A stretch of DNA of 64,000 nt from Clostridium sp. (GCA_031292145.1 JARLHR010000090.1:1-64000); one strand, 5' to 3'; shown: positions 8,271 through 17,898, counted from the first letter of the stretch. Translations and numbers: made by a program. The notes: generated from the letters alone by a model not told the origin.

Positions 8271-11200
8271 TTAGTGCACTCTCCTTTCTTATCTTAACTA
8301 ATGTAGTAAGTGCTCTTTCTGAATCCACAATTATATTTGAACCTCCAATATCAAGCAGCATATTTTCAATTTCCTCTAACTTATCCTTATGCTTTAGTGC
8401 AAACTTAGGAATAATCTCATAAAGATTATCTTTACCTTTAGACACTTTATTGGGAAGGAACAATAAAGTCTTTATATAATACATGAAAAGTTCCTTATCA
8501 CCATTGCCTAAATTATTGATTATATCACCTGTCTTATTAGAAATATAAGCTTTGACCTCGCTGGATGTATGCTCTAACATTTGTTCTATAAATTCTTTAG
8601 GAATTAAATCCTTATATATTTCATCTAATTTTTTAAGTCCAAAAGAGTAAACTTTTTTTACAGGGGAATCAATTATAATTCCATGTAGTTTTCTTCTCTT
8701 TTCTTCAATAATATTACAAAAAATCTCTTCTGCTCTTTTATTAAGCATAGTTATATCTGATTCAAACATAATTAATAAAGTTGAAAATCTTGTGCTTAGC
8801 TCTTCAGTATTTTCCATAATAGCTCCAAATAATATATTTATCATTTTAGAAGAACCTGTTTCTAATATTCCTATGATTGCAGAATCCGGTGGAAGCTTCT
8901 TACTTTGAATTGCTTCTAATATGCAAATAATTTGTCTGCTTCTTTGTGAAATACCTGTATTTTTTGTTTCTATAGTAATTTTCTTAAGCAAAATATCTAA
9001 ATCTTCATAGGAAATTGAGAAAATCACCTCTTCTATAAATTCCTCTACCCAGGCTGGCATTTCTCCTCTGCTAAATACTTCTGATACCATACCTGAAATT
9101 AAATCTACTTTCTGATCTTCTGAAAAATCTTTAACTTTATTTGTAGATCCTAAAAGTAACTCTTTAATTTCCTCGGAAATATTAACTTTTTCACTTATAA
9201 ATTTATCACTGCTATTAATAATCTTTTTTACAAAATTACAATACTCAGTGTTATCTAAAGAAGATATACTTTCCTTAAACAAACTTGCCCACACATCGAT
9301 GTTCTCTAATAACATCAACTCTGCTATCTTGTCTTCTGAAAATGCGCCTCCCGTTCTATTAAAGAAATCTCTAGCTATATCACGAATTTCTTCGTTAGTA
9401 CTTTCCATTAAGGAAATCATTATTTCAACATTAAAGTCATTAACATCCTTTAATTTATTAGAAAGCTGTTCTTTAAACATATCTACAAGAGGTTTATAAG
9501 CACCTTCCGTTAAAGAAACTAGTTCCTTGTAAGACATTTTCTCAATTAAATCCTTAGTCTTTTCAGATTCCTTTAAAATGTAATAACAGGCTTTTAACAC
9601 TGGATTTATTTTTGCTTTGTCTGCAATATCTAATACATCCTGCAAATGATTATCCCAAATTTCTTTCATAAATTCATAGCGTCCTTGAAGTTTCATTAAT
9701 TGATCATTTGCCATCCAATTGCTTCTAGCCTGCCAATTATCCCAGCCAACAGGAGGTTTTTCCTTAAAATCATGGTATAAATAATACTTTAAAAACTCAT
9801 TAAATTGAAAGTTTCCACGGAATTTACACACATAATCATGCTCTGTATAGCTTGTTAAAAGCGCTTTTATAGCTTCTATAAACTTCTCCGGATCATTTTT
9901 GCTATAAAAATTTAAAATCCTTTGTGCATACCTTTTGTAATATTTTAATTCCTTAGTCTTTTCATTGCCTCTAAAGTAATAATTTAATCTTGGAGCATCT
10001 AAATAATAAGCTATTTTTCCAACAACACTAGCTAGTCCATATGTTTCTGCTTCCTGCAGAGTATTTTTAAGTTCCAGGCTTTTTAATACTACCCCATCAC
10101 TGTAAAGGCTTACTTTATAACGTTGAGAGCTTCTATACTCCACCCATTTACGCTGACTATAATCATATCTTCCTTGATATTCTCTAAGCATTCCTTGTAC
10201 AGCATATTTCCTATAAGCAGAACCCTCAAGTATTTTACCTTCTGGGATTTCCTCATCACCAATTCTAATAAGATGCAAATCCATATCTGGTAGAGAAGCT
10301 TTTATTAATTTTTCCCTTTCAGCTTTTAATTCTTCATCAAAAACTGTAGTGTATATCTTTGCACATCTTTTTACACCTTTTATATAACTTTCTTCAACCC
10401 ACTTTATGTCACTGTTTAAAATAGTTTTTGCATCTTCAATTAGTAAGTCATTATTTCTTTTTGCAAACTCTAAAAATAAACCACTTATTAATTCAGAGCT
10501 TCCTATTTTTAAAAGCATCTCATAAATATCCTTTGAAGGCTTCATTTCAATTAATTCATTTAATGCTTTCTTCCTCATATAAAGATTTTGATCACTTAAT
10601 AAGGTATACATAACTTCATAATACTTGCAAGAATCACCATTCAATTTCAAAATATTATTGGGATGTTTAACTAATTTAAAATCAACAAAATTAATATTCT
10701 TTTCTTCTATTATCTTTACATAATCCTCATAAGAATTTGATTTAAAATACGGAAGTACAATTTGCTCTTCACCAGTTAAATTTTTAAATTCCTTAACCCT
10801 ATAATTTTCATCCTTGCTCCAATAATTTTTTATCCCCGTTTTATAATACATTTTTGGCATATTATCCGCTTTGTCTTTATTGTAATATGAATTTCCCTCT
10901 ATGATTTTTACACTTTGAAAAGCTGGCAAATGCCCTTCTTTTCCTTTAAATACAGCATAACTAGTATATTTAACACTATCTTCAAGAATATTATTAATAG
11001 TTTGTCCATTATCTTCGGTACTTGCAAATTCTTGTTCACCATAAAGAATAAGAAGACTAGGATTATTATTTTCATCATATCCCCATAAAACCACATTTCT
11101 ATAAGGATTATATTCCTTTTTCCATACCCTCTTTTTTGCCTTTGTTCTTTCAACTAAGATGCTTTTCTCAGGTTTGTTTTCACTTATCTGTACTCCTTCA

Positions 11201-11271
11201 ACTTTTTCATCCTTAGATTTCAATAAAGAGAAAATTGATTTAAAAAAGCTATTATCTTTAAAACTTGACAT
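8260..11271 (-). CDS. Large ARM/HEAT-repeat-like retron accessory protein
   Basis: 1003-aa soluble protein, first gene of the retron operon. The N-terminus (about 1-60) is basic and low-complexity. Residues about 60-200 form a beta-rich region, then long stretches of paired helices (about 220-340 and 500-990) resemble armadillo/HEAT repeats. A segment near 365-385 (REYQGRYDYSQRKWVEYR) is unusually aromatic. No nuclease or ATPase motif seen. The ribosome site GAAGGTGG precedes ATG 11271. Its size and gene order fit the ARM component of type XIII retrons; role by association. Confidence 0.82.
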   Translation of the reverse strand: MSSFKDNSFFKSIFSLLKSKDEKVEGVQISENKPEKSILVERTKAKKRVWKKEYNPYRNVVLWGYDENNNPSLLILYGEQEFASTEDNGQTINNILEDSVKYTSYAVFKGKEGHLPAFQSVKIIEGNSYYNKDKADNMPKMYYKTGIKNYWSKDENYRVKEFKNLTGEEQIVLPYFKSNSYEDYVKIIEEKNINFVDFKLVKHPNNILKLNGDSCKYYEVMYTLLSDQNLYMRKKALNELIEMKPSKDIYEMLLKIGSSELISGLFLEFAKRNNDLLIEDAKTILNSDIKWVEESYIKGVKRCAKIYTTVFDEELKAEREKLIKASLPDMDLHLIRIGDEEIPEGKILEGSAYRKYAVQGMLREYQGRYDYSQRKWVEYRSSQRYKVSLYSDGVVLKSLELKNTLQEAETYGLASVVGKIAYYLDAPRLNYYFRGNEKTKELKYYKRYAQRILNFYSKNDPEKFIEAIKALLTSYTEHDYVCKFRGNFQFNEFLKYYLYHDFKEKPPVGWDNWQARSNWMANDQLMKLQGRYEFMKEIWDNHLQDVLDIADKAKINPVLKACYYILKESEKTKDLIEKMSYKELVSLTEGAYKPLVDMFKEQLSNKLKDVNDFNVEIMISLMESTNEEIRDIARDFFNRTGGAFSEDKIAELMLLENIDVWASLFKESISSLDNTEYCNFVKKIINSSDKFISEKVNISEEIKELLLGSTNKVKDFSEDQKVDLISGMVSEVFSRGEMPAWVEEFIEEVIFSISYEDLDILLKKITIETKNTGISQRSRQIICILEAIQSKKLPPDSAIIGILETGSSKMINILFGAIMENTEELSTRFSTLLIMFESDITMLNKRAEEIFCNIIEEKRRKLHGIIIDSPVKKVYSFGLKKLDEIYKDLIPKEFIEQMLEHTSSEVKAYISNKTGDIINNLGNGDKELFMYYIKTLLFLPNKVSKGKDNLYEIIPKFALKHKDKLEEIENMLLDIGGSNIIVDSERALTTLVKIRKESALIEG

Positions 11272-11327
11272 AGTAATAAACCACCTTCATTTTTTCATTT
11301 TAAGTTAGCCAACATCAGGGTTTTAAC

Positions 11328-11333
11328 ATTATA
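11328..11333 (-). promoter_or_regulatory. Possible -10 box of the retron operon
   Basis: TATAAT on the minus strand, 57 nt upstream of the ARM start. The best -35-like sequence (TTGTGA) is only 15 nt away, so this is tentative. Confidence 0.3.
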
Positions 11334-11442
11334 TTTACTCTTCAGCTTTCACAAAAGAATATACAATGCTATTTAAAAACTCTTATCCCATTTTTAACCT
11401 TTATTATTAAATTTTACACTATAATTGCATATTATTTCAATA

Positions 11443-11475
11443 AAAACTACCCAATTATTATAACTGAGTAGTTTT
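11443..11475 (-). terminator. Terminator after the chemoreceptor-like gene
   Basis: AAAACTAC / GTAGTTTT stem, extended by weaker pairs. On the minus strand it is followed by a T-rich tail. Confidence 0.7.
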
Positions 11476-11508
11476 GTATATCTCTGGATTTTTATTTTTT
11501 GCTTAAAT

Positions 11509-13041
11509 TTATTTAATAAGCTTATTCATATCATCGGCAACATTTCTAAGTTCATTAATATTGGCCTCTATTTCTTCACTTGTAGCAGCACTTTGAGCTA
11601 TTGCTTCTGTTATAATTTCATATTTTGATATTGTATTTTTTGTTATATTAACCACTTCTTCGTTAAACTCAACTACATTTTTAGTTTCTGAAAATAATGT
11701 AGTGGAAGCTTTATTTATTTCTATAATATTATTACTAAATACTTTTAAATTTAAATTCATATTAATCGACTCTTTAACTGTTTCGTTAATAATATTATTC
11801 CCTGCTTGAGATTTTTCGTTATTATGAGTCATTTGTTTTTGAACCATATTAATATTATTTTTTAATTCACCCACTATGGAACTTACCTGATTGAGTGATT
11901 CCTTTGTTCCTTCAGCTAACGTTCTTATTTCATCTGCCACTACTGCAAACCCTTTACCATATTCTCCTGCTCTCGCTGCCTCAATTGATGCATTTAAAGC
12001 AAGAAGATTTGTTTGTTCTGATATATCTCCGATAAGATTTAATATCTCATCTACTTGTGATGATTTTTGTTCCAGCTCTTTTGTAGATTTAAATGTATCT
12101 TCCATACTATTTTTTATATCTGTGATAATTGAAAGAGTTTCATTTAAAGATTGCTGATTTTTATCTGTACTCCTAATAAAATCCTTTATTTTATCCTCGC
12201 TATCTTTAGTTTTGTTAGCAACAATTTCATTAGCATTTAGTAAAGTGTTTAATATCTCTTTATTTTTATTGGATTTATTTAGCATTTCACTAGAATCTTT
12301 TGATATAACTTGACTTGTTCCCGAAACTTCTAAAAGTGAACTTGTTTGCTCTTCAATAGCTACACTCAAAGTTTCACTAGACACCAAAATATTACCAGAA
12401 ATTTCACCTATACTTTTAAATAAATCTAATAACTTTTGATTTTCTTCTCTAATTTGAATCTCCTTCTCCCCAATTGATTCTAATAGCTTAGATGCAAAAT
12501 ATACAACTATAAAAATTAATGCCAAGGTGATTATAATTGTAATTATTATCATAGCTGATTCTGCTACAAGAAGTTGGTTATCCTTAAAAATTGAAGGGTT
12601 ATTTACAAATACTATTATTTGACAAATAATACTTAAAACTATTGATGCTATAATCATCTTCACATCAAAAAATAAAGCTCCAAGAATAACAAAAAAGAAA
12701 ATTACAAGCCATAGTGAATTTAAATGCATTGTTAGGTTTAAATACAAATACTGAAAATATGTTATAAATAAAAGTACCCCTTTAGTAATATTGAATGCTT
12801 TTATATTAAAACCATTTTTAGTAATCGTGCATTTGTAGCACTTACGAAGTACTATACCATAGATACAAACAAATATTCCCAGCACAATTAAAGAATTTAC
12901 ACTTATATTGTCATTAAAACCAACTAATTTTAATCCGAAATAAAACATAAATGACAAAGTGCAACACAACATATAAATTATTAATACAGATTTAAGAGTC
13001 TTTTTATTAAAATTTATTAAGAAACTTTCTTTATTTTCCAC
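11509..13041 (-). CDS. Methyl-accepting chemotaxis-like transducer with multi-TM N-terminus
   Basis: 510 aa from GTG 13041, which has the site AGGGGGT upstream; a TTG 24 nt earlier has none. Residues about 20-185 hold five or six membrane helices and no large external sensor domain. A coiled-coil signalling domain follows, with the conserved MCP tip ([21 protein letters not shown], quoted in part: [17 protein letters not shown]) and [19 protein letters not shown]. It would signal to CheA/CheW. It lies 39 nt after the KAS III-like gene and shares its c-di-GMP riboswitch, so its level should depend on c-di-GMP. Ligand unknown; signal entry through the membrane helices is likely. Confidence 0.88.
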   Translation of the reverse strand: MENKESFLINFNKKTLKSVLIIYMLCCTLSFMFYFGLKLVGFNDNISVNSLIVLGIFVCIYGIVLRKCYKCTITKNGFNIKAFNITKGVLLFITYFQYLYLNLTMHLNSLWLVIFFFVILGALFFDVKMIIASIVLSIICQIIVFVNNPSIFKDNQLLVAESAMIIITIIITLALIFIVVYFASKLLESIGEKEIQIREENQKLLDLFKSIGEISGNILVSSETLSVAIEEQTSSLLEVSGTSQVISKDSSEMLNKSNKNKEILNTLLNANEIVANKTKDSEDKIKDFIRSTDKNQQSLNETLSIITDIKNSMEDTFKSTKELEQKSSQVDEILNLIGDISEQTNLLALNASIEAARAGEYGKGFAVVADEIRTLAEGTKESLNQVSSIVGELKNNINMVQKQMTHNNEKSQAGNNIINETVKESINMNLNLKVFSNNIIEINKASTTLFSETKNVVEFNEEVVNITKNTISKYEIITEAIAQSAATSEEIEANINELRNVADDMNKLIK

Positions 13042-13080
13042 CTTATACCTACCCCCTGGACTCAAATAATTTTTTATAAT

Positions 13081-14067
13081 CTAATATTTATAAAGTAGTG
13101 CTATACTCTGACATCCTGCTCCAAATGTCCAAAACATTATGTAATCTCCCCTTTTAACTTGACCTTGTTTTATAGCTTCATATAATGCTATAAAAGGACT
13201 AGTAGTACCAGTATATCCATATTTATCACCTATATAGATACTCTTATCCTCATTTATATTCATAAGTTCTCTTATTTTTTTTACATTTGCAATTGCAAGC
13301 TGTGATAAACAAAACATACTAACATCATTCTTTGTTAACCCAGCATTTTTTATAATTCTTGTCATCATTTCTACAGCTGGATACATAAAAACTTCAGTAT
13401 CAAATGGAGTCCATTTTAAATAAAGTTCATCAATATCTCTTGATTTAAAGAAACTTGAAAAACCTTGACTTGGATACAGAACTTTATCACTAACCACTGT
13501 ATCTATATAATATTCAGTATCAATTATTCCACAATCATCATCTACCTTTTCTAAAACTATAGCACATGCAGCATGTCCATAATTTCCATAGCAAAGCTCA
13601 TTATTAGGATTAATTAGAGCATGATCATCATCACATCCAACAATCAATGCTCTTTTAGCATGCTTTGAAGACATTAAATAATTAGTTACATGTACTAAAG
13701 CAATAGCCATACCTGCACAATTTGCATTCATGTCAAAACACATGACATTTGCTCCCAAATTTAATTCCTTATGCAATAAAATTGATGTTGGCGGTGATAC
13801 ATACTCTGATAATATAGAAGAATAAACTAATACATCTATTTCACTACCACTTAAATTTGCTTTATCTAATACAGATTTTGAAACTTTTACAGCTAAAGAT
13901 AAGGTTGTCTCATCATCATCAAACATAAATCTCTTATCTCTTCCCATTACATCTACTAACAGATGCTTAATATCCTTATCTTGCTGTTCAAAATGCTTTA
14001 AATACATGTCATTTGAAACAACTTTCGACCCACGACAAACGTCAATACAACTTAATTTTATTCCCAT
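13081..14067 (-). CDS. Divergent KAS III (FabH)-like thiolase-fold protein
   Basis: 328 aa from ATG 14067 (site AAGGAG 7 nt before). The thiolase/KAS III fold is evident: nucleophile in NANCAG (Cys117) and C-terminal GAGCQSIAL. The other two catalytic KAS III residues are not conserved: the HQAN region reads SQLAIAN (Ser255 in place of His), and the GNTSAAS region reads GYTGTTS (Tyr285 in place of Asn). It is therefore unlikely to be the housekeeping condensing enzyme. An acyltransferase or acyl-binding role is possible. First gene behind the c-di-GMP riboswitch, in operon with the transducer. Confidence 0.8.
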   Translation of the reverse strand: MGIKLSCIDVCRGSKVVSNDMYLKHFEQQDKDIKHLLVDVMGRDKRFMFDDDETTLSLAVKVSKSVLDKANLSGSEIDVLVYSSILSEYVSPPTSILLHKELNLGANVMCFDMNANCAGMAIALVHVTNYLMSSKHAKRALIVGCDDDHALINPNNELCYGNYGHAACAIVLEKVDDDCGIIDTEYYIDTVVSDKVLYPSQGFSSFFKSRDIDELYLKWTPFDTEVFMYPAVEMMTRIIKNAGLTKNDVSMFCLSQLAIANVKKIRELMNINEDKSIYIGDKYGYTGTTSPFIALYEAIKQGQVKRGDYIMFWTFGAGCQSIALLYKY

Positions 14068-14130
14068 ATCAATCTCCTTAAACAATGTTATTTTTTAACA
14101 TATACACTTCTTGTTTTTCACAAATTAAAA

Positions 14131-14157
14131 GGCGCCCATTAGCTAATAACAGGCACC
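14131..14157 (-). terminator. Riboswitch expression-platform terminator
   Basis: Stem GGTGCC...GGCGCC extended by TGTTA/TAATG with loop TTAGC, then TTTTAATTT on the minus strand. It lies between the aptamer and the KAS III-like start, as expected for ligand-controlled attenuation. Confidence 0.8.
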
Positions 14158-14189
14158 AAAACAAACGTATCCATATTAATACTTACAAT

Positions 14190-14280
14190 TATTTTTGGCA
14201 ACCTGGCAATCATGGAAAATACATTTCTTTAGACCCATAGCTTTGTGACCTTACCTTTCGGTAAGTGTACTATTATCATT
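14190..14280 (-). ncRNA. Cyclic-di-GMP-I (GEMM) riboswitch aptamer
   Basis: The minus strand shows a TTACC-GAAA-GGTAA hairpin (GNRA tetraloop), then the conserved segment CACAAAGCTATGGGTCTAAA, a variable arm, and ATTGCCAGGTTGCC, which is the tetraloop-receptor arm of GEMM-I RNAs. It is followed by a terminator and the KAS III-like/transducer operon. Ligand assignment rests on family resemblance; a few GEMM variants bind cGAMP instead. Confidence 0.88.
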
Positions 14281-14396
14281 TTATATGTTATATATAATAT
14301 TACTTGTATTTTTTACAATTTTCAATAGCAATCCCAATATTTTTACAATTAATTTAATTTGATACAAATTCACATAGCTAATTCAAGTTTCTTTTT

Positions 14397-14510
14397 CTAA
14401 CATTGCAAATCTAAAATATCTTGAATCCCTTCTTCATAATTAACAAGGAACTCTCTTATTTGATTTTCTAGAGTCGTTTTGCTAAAACATGTATTATTTT
14501 GTAAGATAGA
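14397..14510 (-). pseudogene. Possible gene-end remnant
   Basis: A frame open to TAG at 14397 encodes TLENQIREFLVNYEEGI and similar helical residues, like the C-terminus of a regulator, but it has no start or ribosome site. It lies between the riboswitch and the GNAT gene terminator. Weak evidence. Confidence 0.2.
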
Positions 14511-14541
14511 AATGTCCTATAGCTTAGCTATAAGACATTTC
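14509..14541 (-). terminator. Hairpin at the end of the GNAT gene
   Basis: GAAATGTC-c-TATAGC / GCTATA-a-GACATTTC, loop TTA, overlapping the GNAT stop codon. The T-tail is weak (TATCTTAC). Confidence 0.5.
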
Positions 14542-14961
14542 TTGTAATATCAACCCACTTTTTTCAGATAAAAAAGTATCTCCCTTACATTGAAAACCAA
14601 CTTTCTTATAAAAATTAACTGTATCTAGTCTAGCATTTAAATATAAATAATTTATATTCTGATCTTTTGCTTTCTTAATATGGATTTTTAGCATTTCAAC
14701 TCCAATTCCTTTTTTTATATATTCCGGATTAACAACAACATTAGTAATTTTGCCCTTGCCATTTAAATCAGTCATTCTTGAATACGCTATAATTTTATCA
14801 TTATGTAACGCAACTAGGTGAAAGCTATTATTGTCTAATTCATCATAATCATATTTATTAATTTTACCATATGGCTTAAAAAGTATATTAAATCTCAAAT
14901 CTATTACTTCCTTAAACTTTTCATTTGTATAATCTATATATTCATATGCAATGTTATTCAT
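14524..14961 (-). CDS. GNAT-family N-acetyltransferase
   Basis: 145 aa. Acetyl-CoA binding motif A is VVVNPEYIKKGIGVEML (about 76-92), followed by YLNARLDTVNFYKKVGFQ. Overall it resembles ElaA-like/PA4866-type small acetyltransferases. Start ATG 14961 has a GAGAGGA site upstream. Monocistronic. Substrate unknown. Confidence 0.85.
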   Translation of the reverse strand: MNNIAYEYIDYTNEKFKEVIDLRFNILFKPYGKINKYDYDELDNNSFHLVALHNDKIIAYSRMTDLNGKGKITNVVVNPEYIKKGIGVEMLKIHIKKAKDQNINYLYLNARLDTVNFYKKVGFQCKGDTFLSEKSGLILQEMSYS

Positions 14962-15103
14962 AATTCCTCTCCTCTATTTCCTATTCTTTAGTTATATTAT
15001 ACAATATATTCAGTATTTTTTGCATAATTATTCATAACTTTTCTTAATAGGCTTGATTATTTATATATTTTTAATTCACTATAAAAATTATTCATACAAT
15101 ATT

Positions 15104-15110
15104 CATGTTA
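15104..15110 (+). promoter_or_regulatory. Possible sporulation (sigma-G-like) -10 element
   Basis: CATGTTA fits the CATnnTA -10 of forespore sigma-G promoters and lies upstream of the spoVA-type operon, but no clear -35 is visible. If used, the family-A repeat at 15178-15303 would be in the leader RNA. Confidence 0.25.
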
Positions 15111-15177
15111 TATATATCAGATAACATGAATTAAATTTAGGCTTATTGGTTAAAGTATCTTAGTAAACAAATTCATA

Positions 15178-15303
15178 AGGCATATGGAAGAAAATAATAA
15201 GTCCATGATGCGATGTATATTTCCCATCAGACAAGGAAGTATTTTTGCCTCATAGTGGCCTATTAGGTAAAAATGCTGACTTATTATTTTTTTGAATATG
15301 CCT
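15178..15303 (+). repeat. Family-A structured repeat, copy 1
   Basis: 126 bp with complementary ends AGGCATAT...ATATGCCT, next to AGAAAATAATAAGTC and GACTTATTATTTTTTTGA. The core holds CATCAGACAAGGAAG and CATAGTGGCCTATTAGG. It ends 7 nt before the ribosome site of the first spoVA-cluster gene. Same orientation as the copy at 18644. Confidence 0.85.
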
Positions 15304-15324
15304 AAGTATAAAGGAGACATTCAT

Positions 15325-15531
15325 ATGACCGTTGGTTCAAAAGTAAAGCAAACATTAGCCACCTTAAAAGGTTCTGAAGCTACTTTAAGAATGTATTCAC
15401 TGCAAGAACGTGATAAAGAAGCTAGAGCTGTTTATAGTGAGGCATTTCAAGAAATAAATAAAATTAAAATAGATTTAGAAAAAAGAGTAGGTATTGTGGA
15501 ATTTCAAGAACCACAATACAAAGGTAACTAA
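15325..15531 (+). CDS. DUF1657 small protein (spoVA-2mob cluster)
   Basis: 68 aa from ATG 15325 (site AAGGAG 8 nt before). Soluble helical hairpin with MTVGSKVKQTLATLKGSEAT and a C-terminal EFQEPQYKGN; the C-terminal EPQ motif recurs in the paralogue at 18322. DUF1657 proteins are encoded with extra spoVA operons in spore-formers. First gene of a six-gene operon. Confidence 0.88.
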   Translation: MTVGSKVKQTLATLKGSEATLRMYSLQERDKEARAVYSEAFQEINKIKIDLEKRVGIVEFQEPQYKGN

Positions 15532-15543
15532 GTGAGGTGGAAT

Positions 15544-16404
15544 ATGAATACTTGGTTAATATTATTATTTAATTCAATAATTTTATTTTTTTTAGCATTG
15601 CTTATAACAAAGTATATGAAGAAAAAAACTTTGTCTAGAGCTACCCCCTTTGATTTTATTTCCTACGCCGTTGTTGCTATTATAATTGCTTTAATTTCTT
15701 TAAATGTTGTTGATAATATTTACTTCGCACTAACTACACTAGTGGTTTGGGCACTAATGCCTCTTGCTTTGGATTTTGCCTCCATGAGGAGTAAGTGGGT
15801 ATATAACATAATACATGGTAAAGAAAGAGTATTGGTTAAAAACGGTAAGGTTATGGAAGATAACTTATCTAAAGAAAGAATTACAGGGCATGAATTCTTA
15901 CAAGAAATGCGTTCAAAAAAAGCATTTAACTTAGCTGATGTTGAATTTGCTGTAATGGAAGCAACCGGAGACATAAATATTAGTTTAAAGGCTGACAAAA
16001 AACCTGTAACCCCTCATGATTTAGGGAAAGATGTTTCATCTAAAGCTGAACCTCAAGCAGTCATTTTAGATGGGAATATTTTAAATGAAGGCCTTGTCAA
16101 TGCTGGATTAAACCGAGGTTGGCTTACAGCTCAATTAGAAATCAAAGGAGTTCAGCTTGAAAATGTTTTTCTTGGTCAAGTGGATTCTTCTGGTGACTTA
16201 TATGTCGATCTTTTTGACGATATGATAAAAGTACCTAAAACACAAATTAAAGAAATGTTGTACGCCAGCCTTCAAAAAACTCAGGCAGACCTTGTGTCTT
16301 TTTCTTTGGAAACAGAAGATAAAGCTGCAAAAGCCATGTACTCAAAAAATGCTAAAAAATTAGAAGAAGTAATGAAAAAATTAGAACCTTATTTATTACG
16401 TTAG
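15544..16404 (+). CDS. DUF421 (YetF-like) + DUF1657 membrane protein, 2Duf type
   Basis: 286 aa from ATG 15544 (site GAGGTGG). Three N-terminal membrane helices (about 3-22, 36-55, 57-80), a cytosolic DUF421 region (about 80-210) and a C-terminal DUF1657 domain (about 220-286) related to the small proteins at each end of the operon. This fusion matches the 2Duf protein of the B. subtilis spoVA-2mob element, reported as a main contributor to elevated spore heat resistance through the spore inner membrane. Effect here is inferred from family and context. Confidence 0.85.
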   Translation: MNTWLILLFNSIILFFLALLITKYMKKKTLSRATPFDFISYAVVAIIIALISLNVVDNIYFALTTLVVWALMPLALDFASMRSKWVYNIIHGKERVLVKNGKVMEDNLSKERITGHEFLQEMRSKKAFNLADVEFAVMEATGDINISLKADKKPVTPHDLGKDVSSKAEPQAVILDGNILNEGLVNAGLNRGWLTAQLEIKGVQLENVFLGQVDSSGDLYVDLFDDMIKVPKTQIKEMLYASLQKTQADLVSFSLETEDKAAKAMYSKNAKKLEEVMKKLEPYLLR

Positions 16405-16416
16405 AAGGTGAAATAA

Positions 16417-16896
16417 ATGTCAAATATGAAAAAGAAAAAATTAACCACAACTCAAATTCAATATAATGAATTAGCAACTAGTCTAGAACCAAAAAGACCG
16501 ATTCTAACCAATTGTATCAGAGCTTTTCTAATAGGTGGTACAATATGCACTATTGGTCAAGTTTTACAGTGGGCTTTTATAACATATTTTAATTTTGATG
16601 AAAAAACCTCAGTTGGTCCAACTTCTCTAGTTTTAATCTTTGCTGCTGCTTTACTTACTGGACTTGGAGTTTATGATCATCTTGCTCAATGGGCTGGAGC
16701 TGGATCAGCTGTTCCTATTACAGGTTTTGCTAATTCTATAGCATCTGCTTCAATTGAGCATAAAAGCGAAGGCTTTGTACTTGGAGTGGCTGGAAATATG
16801 TTTCAACTAGCTGGAGCAATTGTTGTTTATGGAGTTTTTGCTGCTTTTGTAGTCGCCACAATTAAGATGACAATAACATGGTTGGGGGCGATGTAA
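16417..16896 (+). CDS. spoVAC: Stage V sporulation protein AC
   Basis: 159 aa, four membrane helices (about 30-50, 65-85, 90-110, 125-155) with GVYDHLAQWAGAGSAVPITG, the conserved SpoVAC loop. Part of the SpoVA dipicolinic acid channel in the forespore inner membrane. Stop codon directly abuts the spoVAD start. Confidence 0.93.
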   Translation: MSNMKKKKLTTTQIQYNELATSLEPKRPILTNCIRAFLIGGTICTIGQVLQWAFITYFNFDEKTSVGPTSLVLIFAAALLTGLGVYDHLAQWAGAGSAVPITGFANSIASASIEHKSEGFVLGVAGNMFQLAGAIVVYGVFAAFVVATIKMTITWLGAM

Positions 16897-17898
16897 ATGC
16901 TTAAGGGGCATCAATCATGGATTTTTAATAATAGACCAACAATATTAGCTTCTGCAGCAGTTGGTGGTCCCTTTGAAGCTAATGGTGCTTTAGCCGATGA
17001 CTTCGACATACTTCATGAAGACTTATGGCTTGGGCAGGATAGTTATGAAAAGGCTGAAAAGACTCTTATGGAACACGCTTGTGAAAGGGCGATTCAAAAA
17101 TCAAAGGTAAAAAAAGAGGATATTAACTTTTTTTTTGGCGGTGACCTTATGAATCAAATTATCTCTAGCAGTTTTTCTGCTAGGACTTTGGGAATACCTT
17201 ACTTTGGAATTTTTGGTGCTTGTTCTAGTTCCATGGAAGGGTTAGCACTATCCGCTCAATTAATAGATAGTAACGCTGCTAAATATGTTCTAACCTCTGC
17301 AAGTAGTCATAATGCAGCTTCAGAAAAACAATTTAGATATCCTACTGATTATGGTGTACAGAAACCACCAACTGCCCAATGGACAGTAACAGGAGCTGGA
17401 GCTGCAGTACTCGGAGCACATGGCCACGGTCCTAAAGTCACCTCCGCAACTATAGGAAAAGTAATTGATATGGGAATATCAGACCCTTACAATATGGGGG
17501 CAGCCATGGCACCAGCTGCTGTAGATACCATTGAGGCTCATTTTAGAGATTTAAACATTGATGCATCCTATTATGATGTTATTGCCACTGGTGATTTAGG
17601 AAAGGTCGGACATGAAATTGCTAATGCTCTATTTGAAAAGCATGGTATAGAAATGCCTCGGCACATATTTACAGACTGTGGTCTTTTAATATATAAAAAA
17701 GATCAGCCAGTTTTTTCTGGCGGCAGCGGCTGCGGCTGCTCTGCTACTGTAACCTATGGGCATTTTCTTAATCGTATGCGAAAGGGAGAATTAAAGAGAA
17801 TATTAATTGTTGCAACTGGTGCTTTAATGTCTCCTATTTCCTTTCAGCAAAAGGAAAGTATACCTTGCATTGCCCATGCGGTTTCTATAGAAATGTAA
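16897..17898 (+). CDS. spoVAD: Stage V sporulation protein AD
   Basis: 333-aa thiolase-fold protein without thiolase function in the family; SpoVAD binds dipicolinic acid. Motifs: FGACSSSMEGLALS (about 107-120), LTSASSHNAASEKQFRYP (about 131-148) and GSGCGCSATVTYGH near residue 280. No gap from spoVAC, so likely coupled. Peripheral membrane protein on the forespore side. Confidence 0.95.
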   Translation: MLKGHQSWIFNNRPTILASAAVGGPFEANGALADDFDILHEDLWLGQDSYEKAEKTLMEHACERAIQKSKVKKEDINFFFGGDLMNQIISSSFSARTLGIPYFGIFGACSSSMEGLALSAQLIDSNAAKYVLTSASSHNAASEKQFRYPTDYGVQKPPTAQWTVTGAGAAVLGAHGHGPKVTSATIGKVIDMGISDPYNMGAAMAPAAVDTIEAHFRDLNIDASYYDVIATGDLGKVGHEIANALFEKHGIEMPRHIFTDCGLLIYKKDQPVFSGGSGCGCSATVTYGHFLNRMRKGELKRILIVATGALMSPISFQQKESIPCIAHAVSIEM

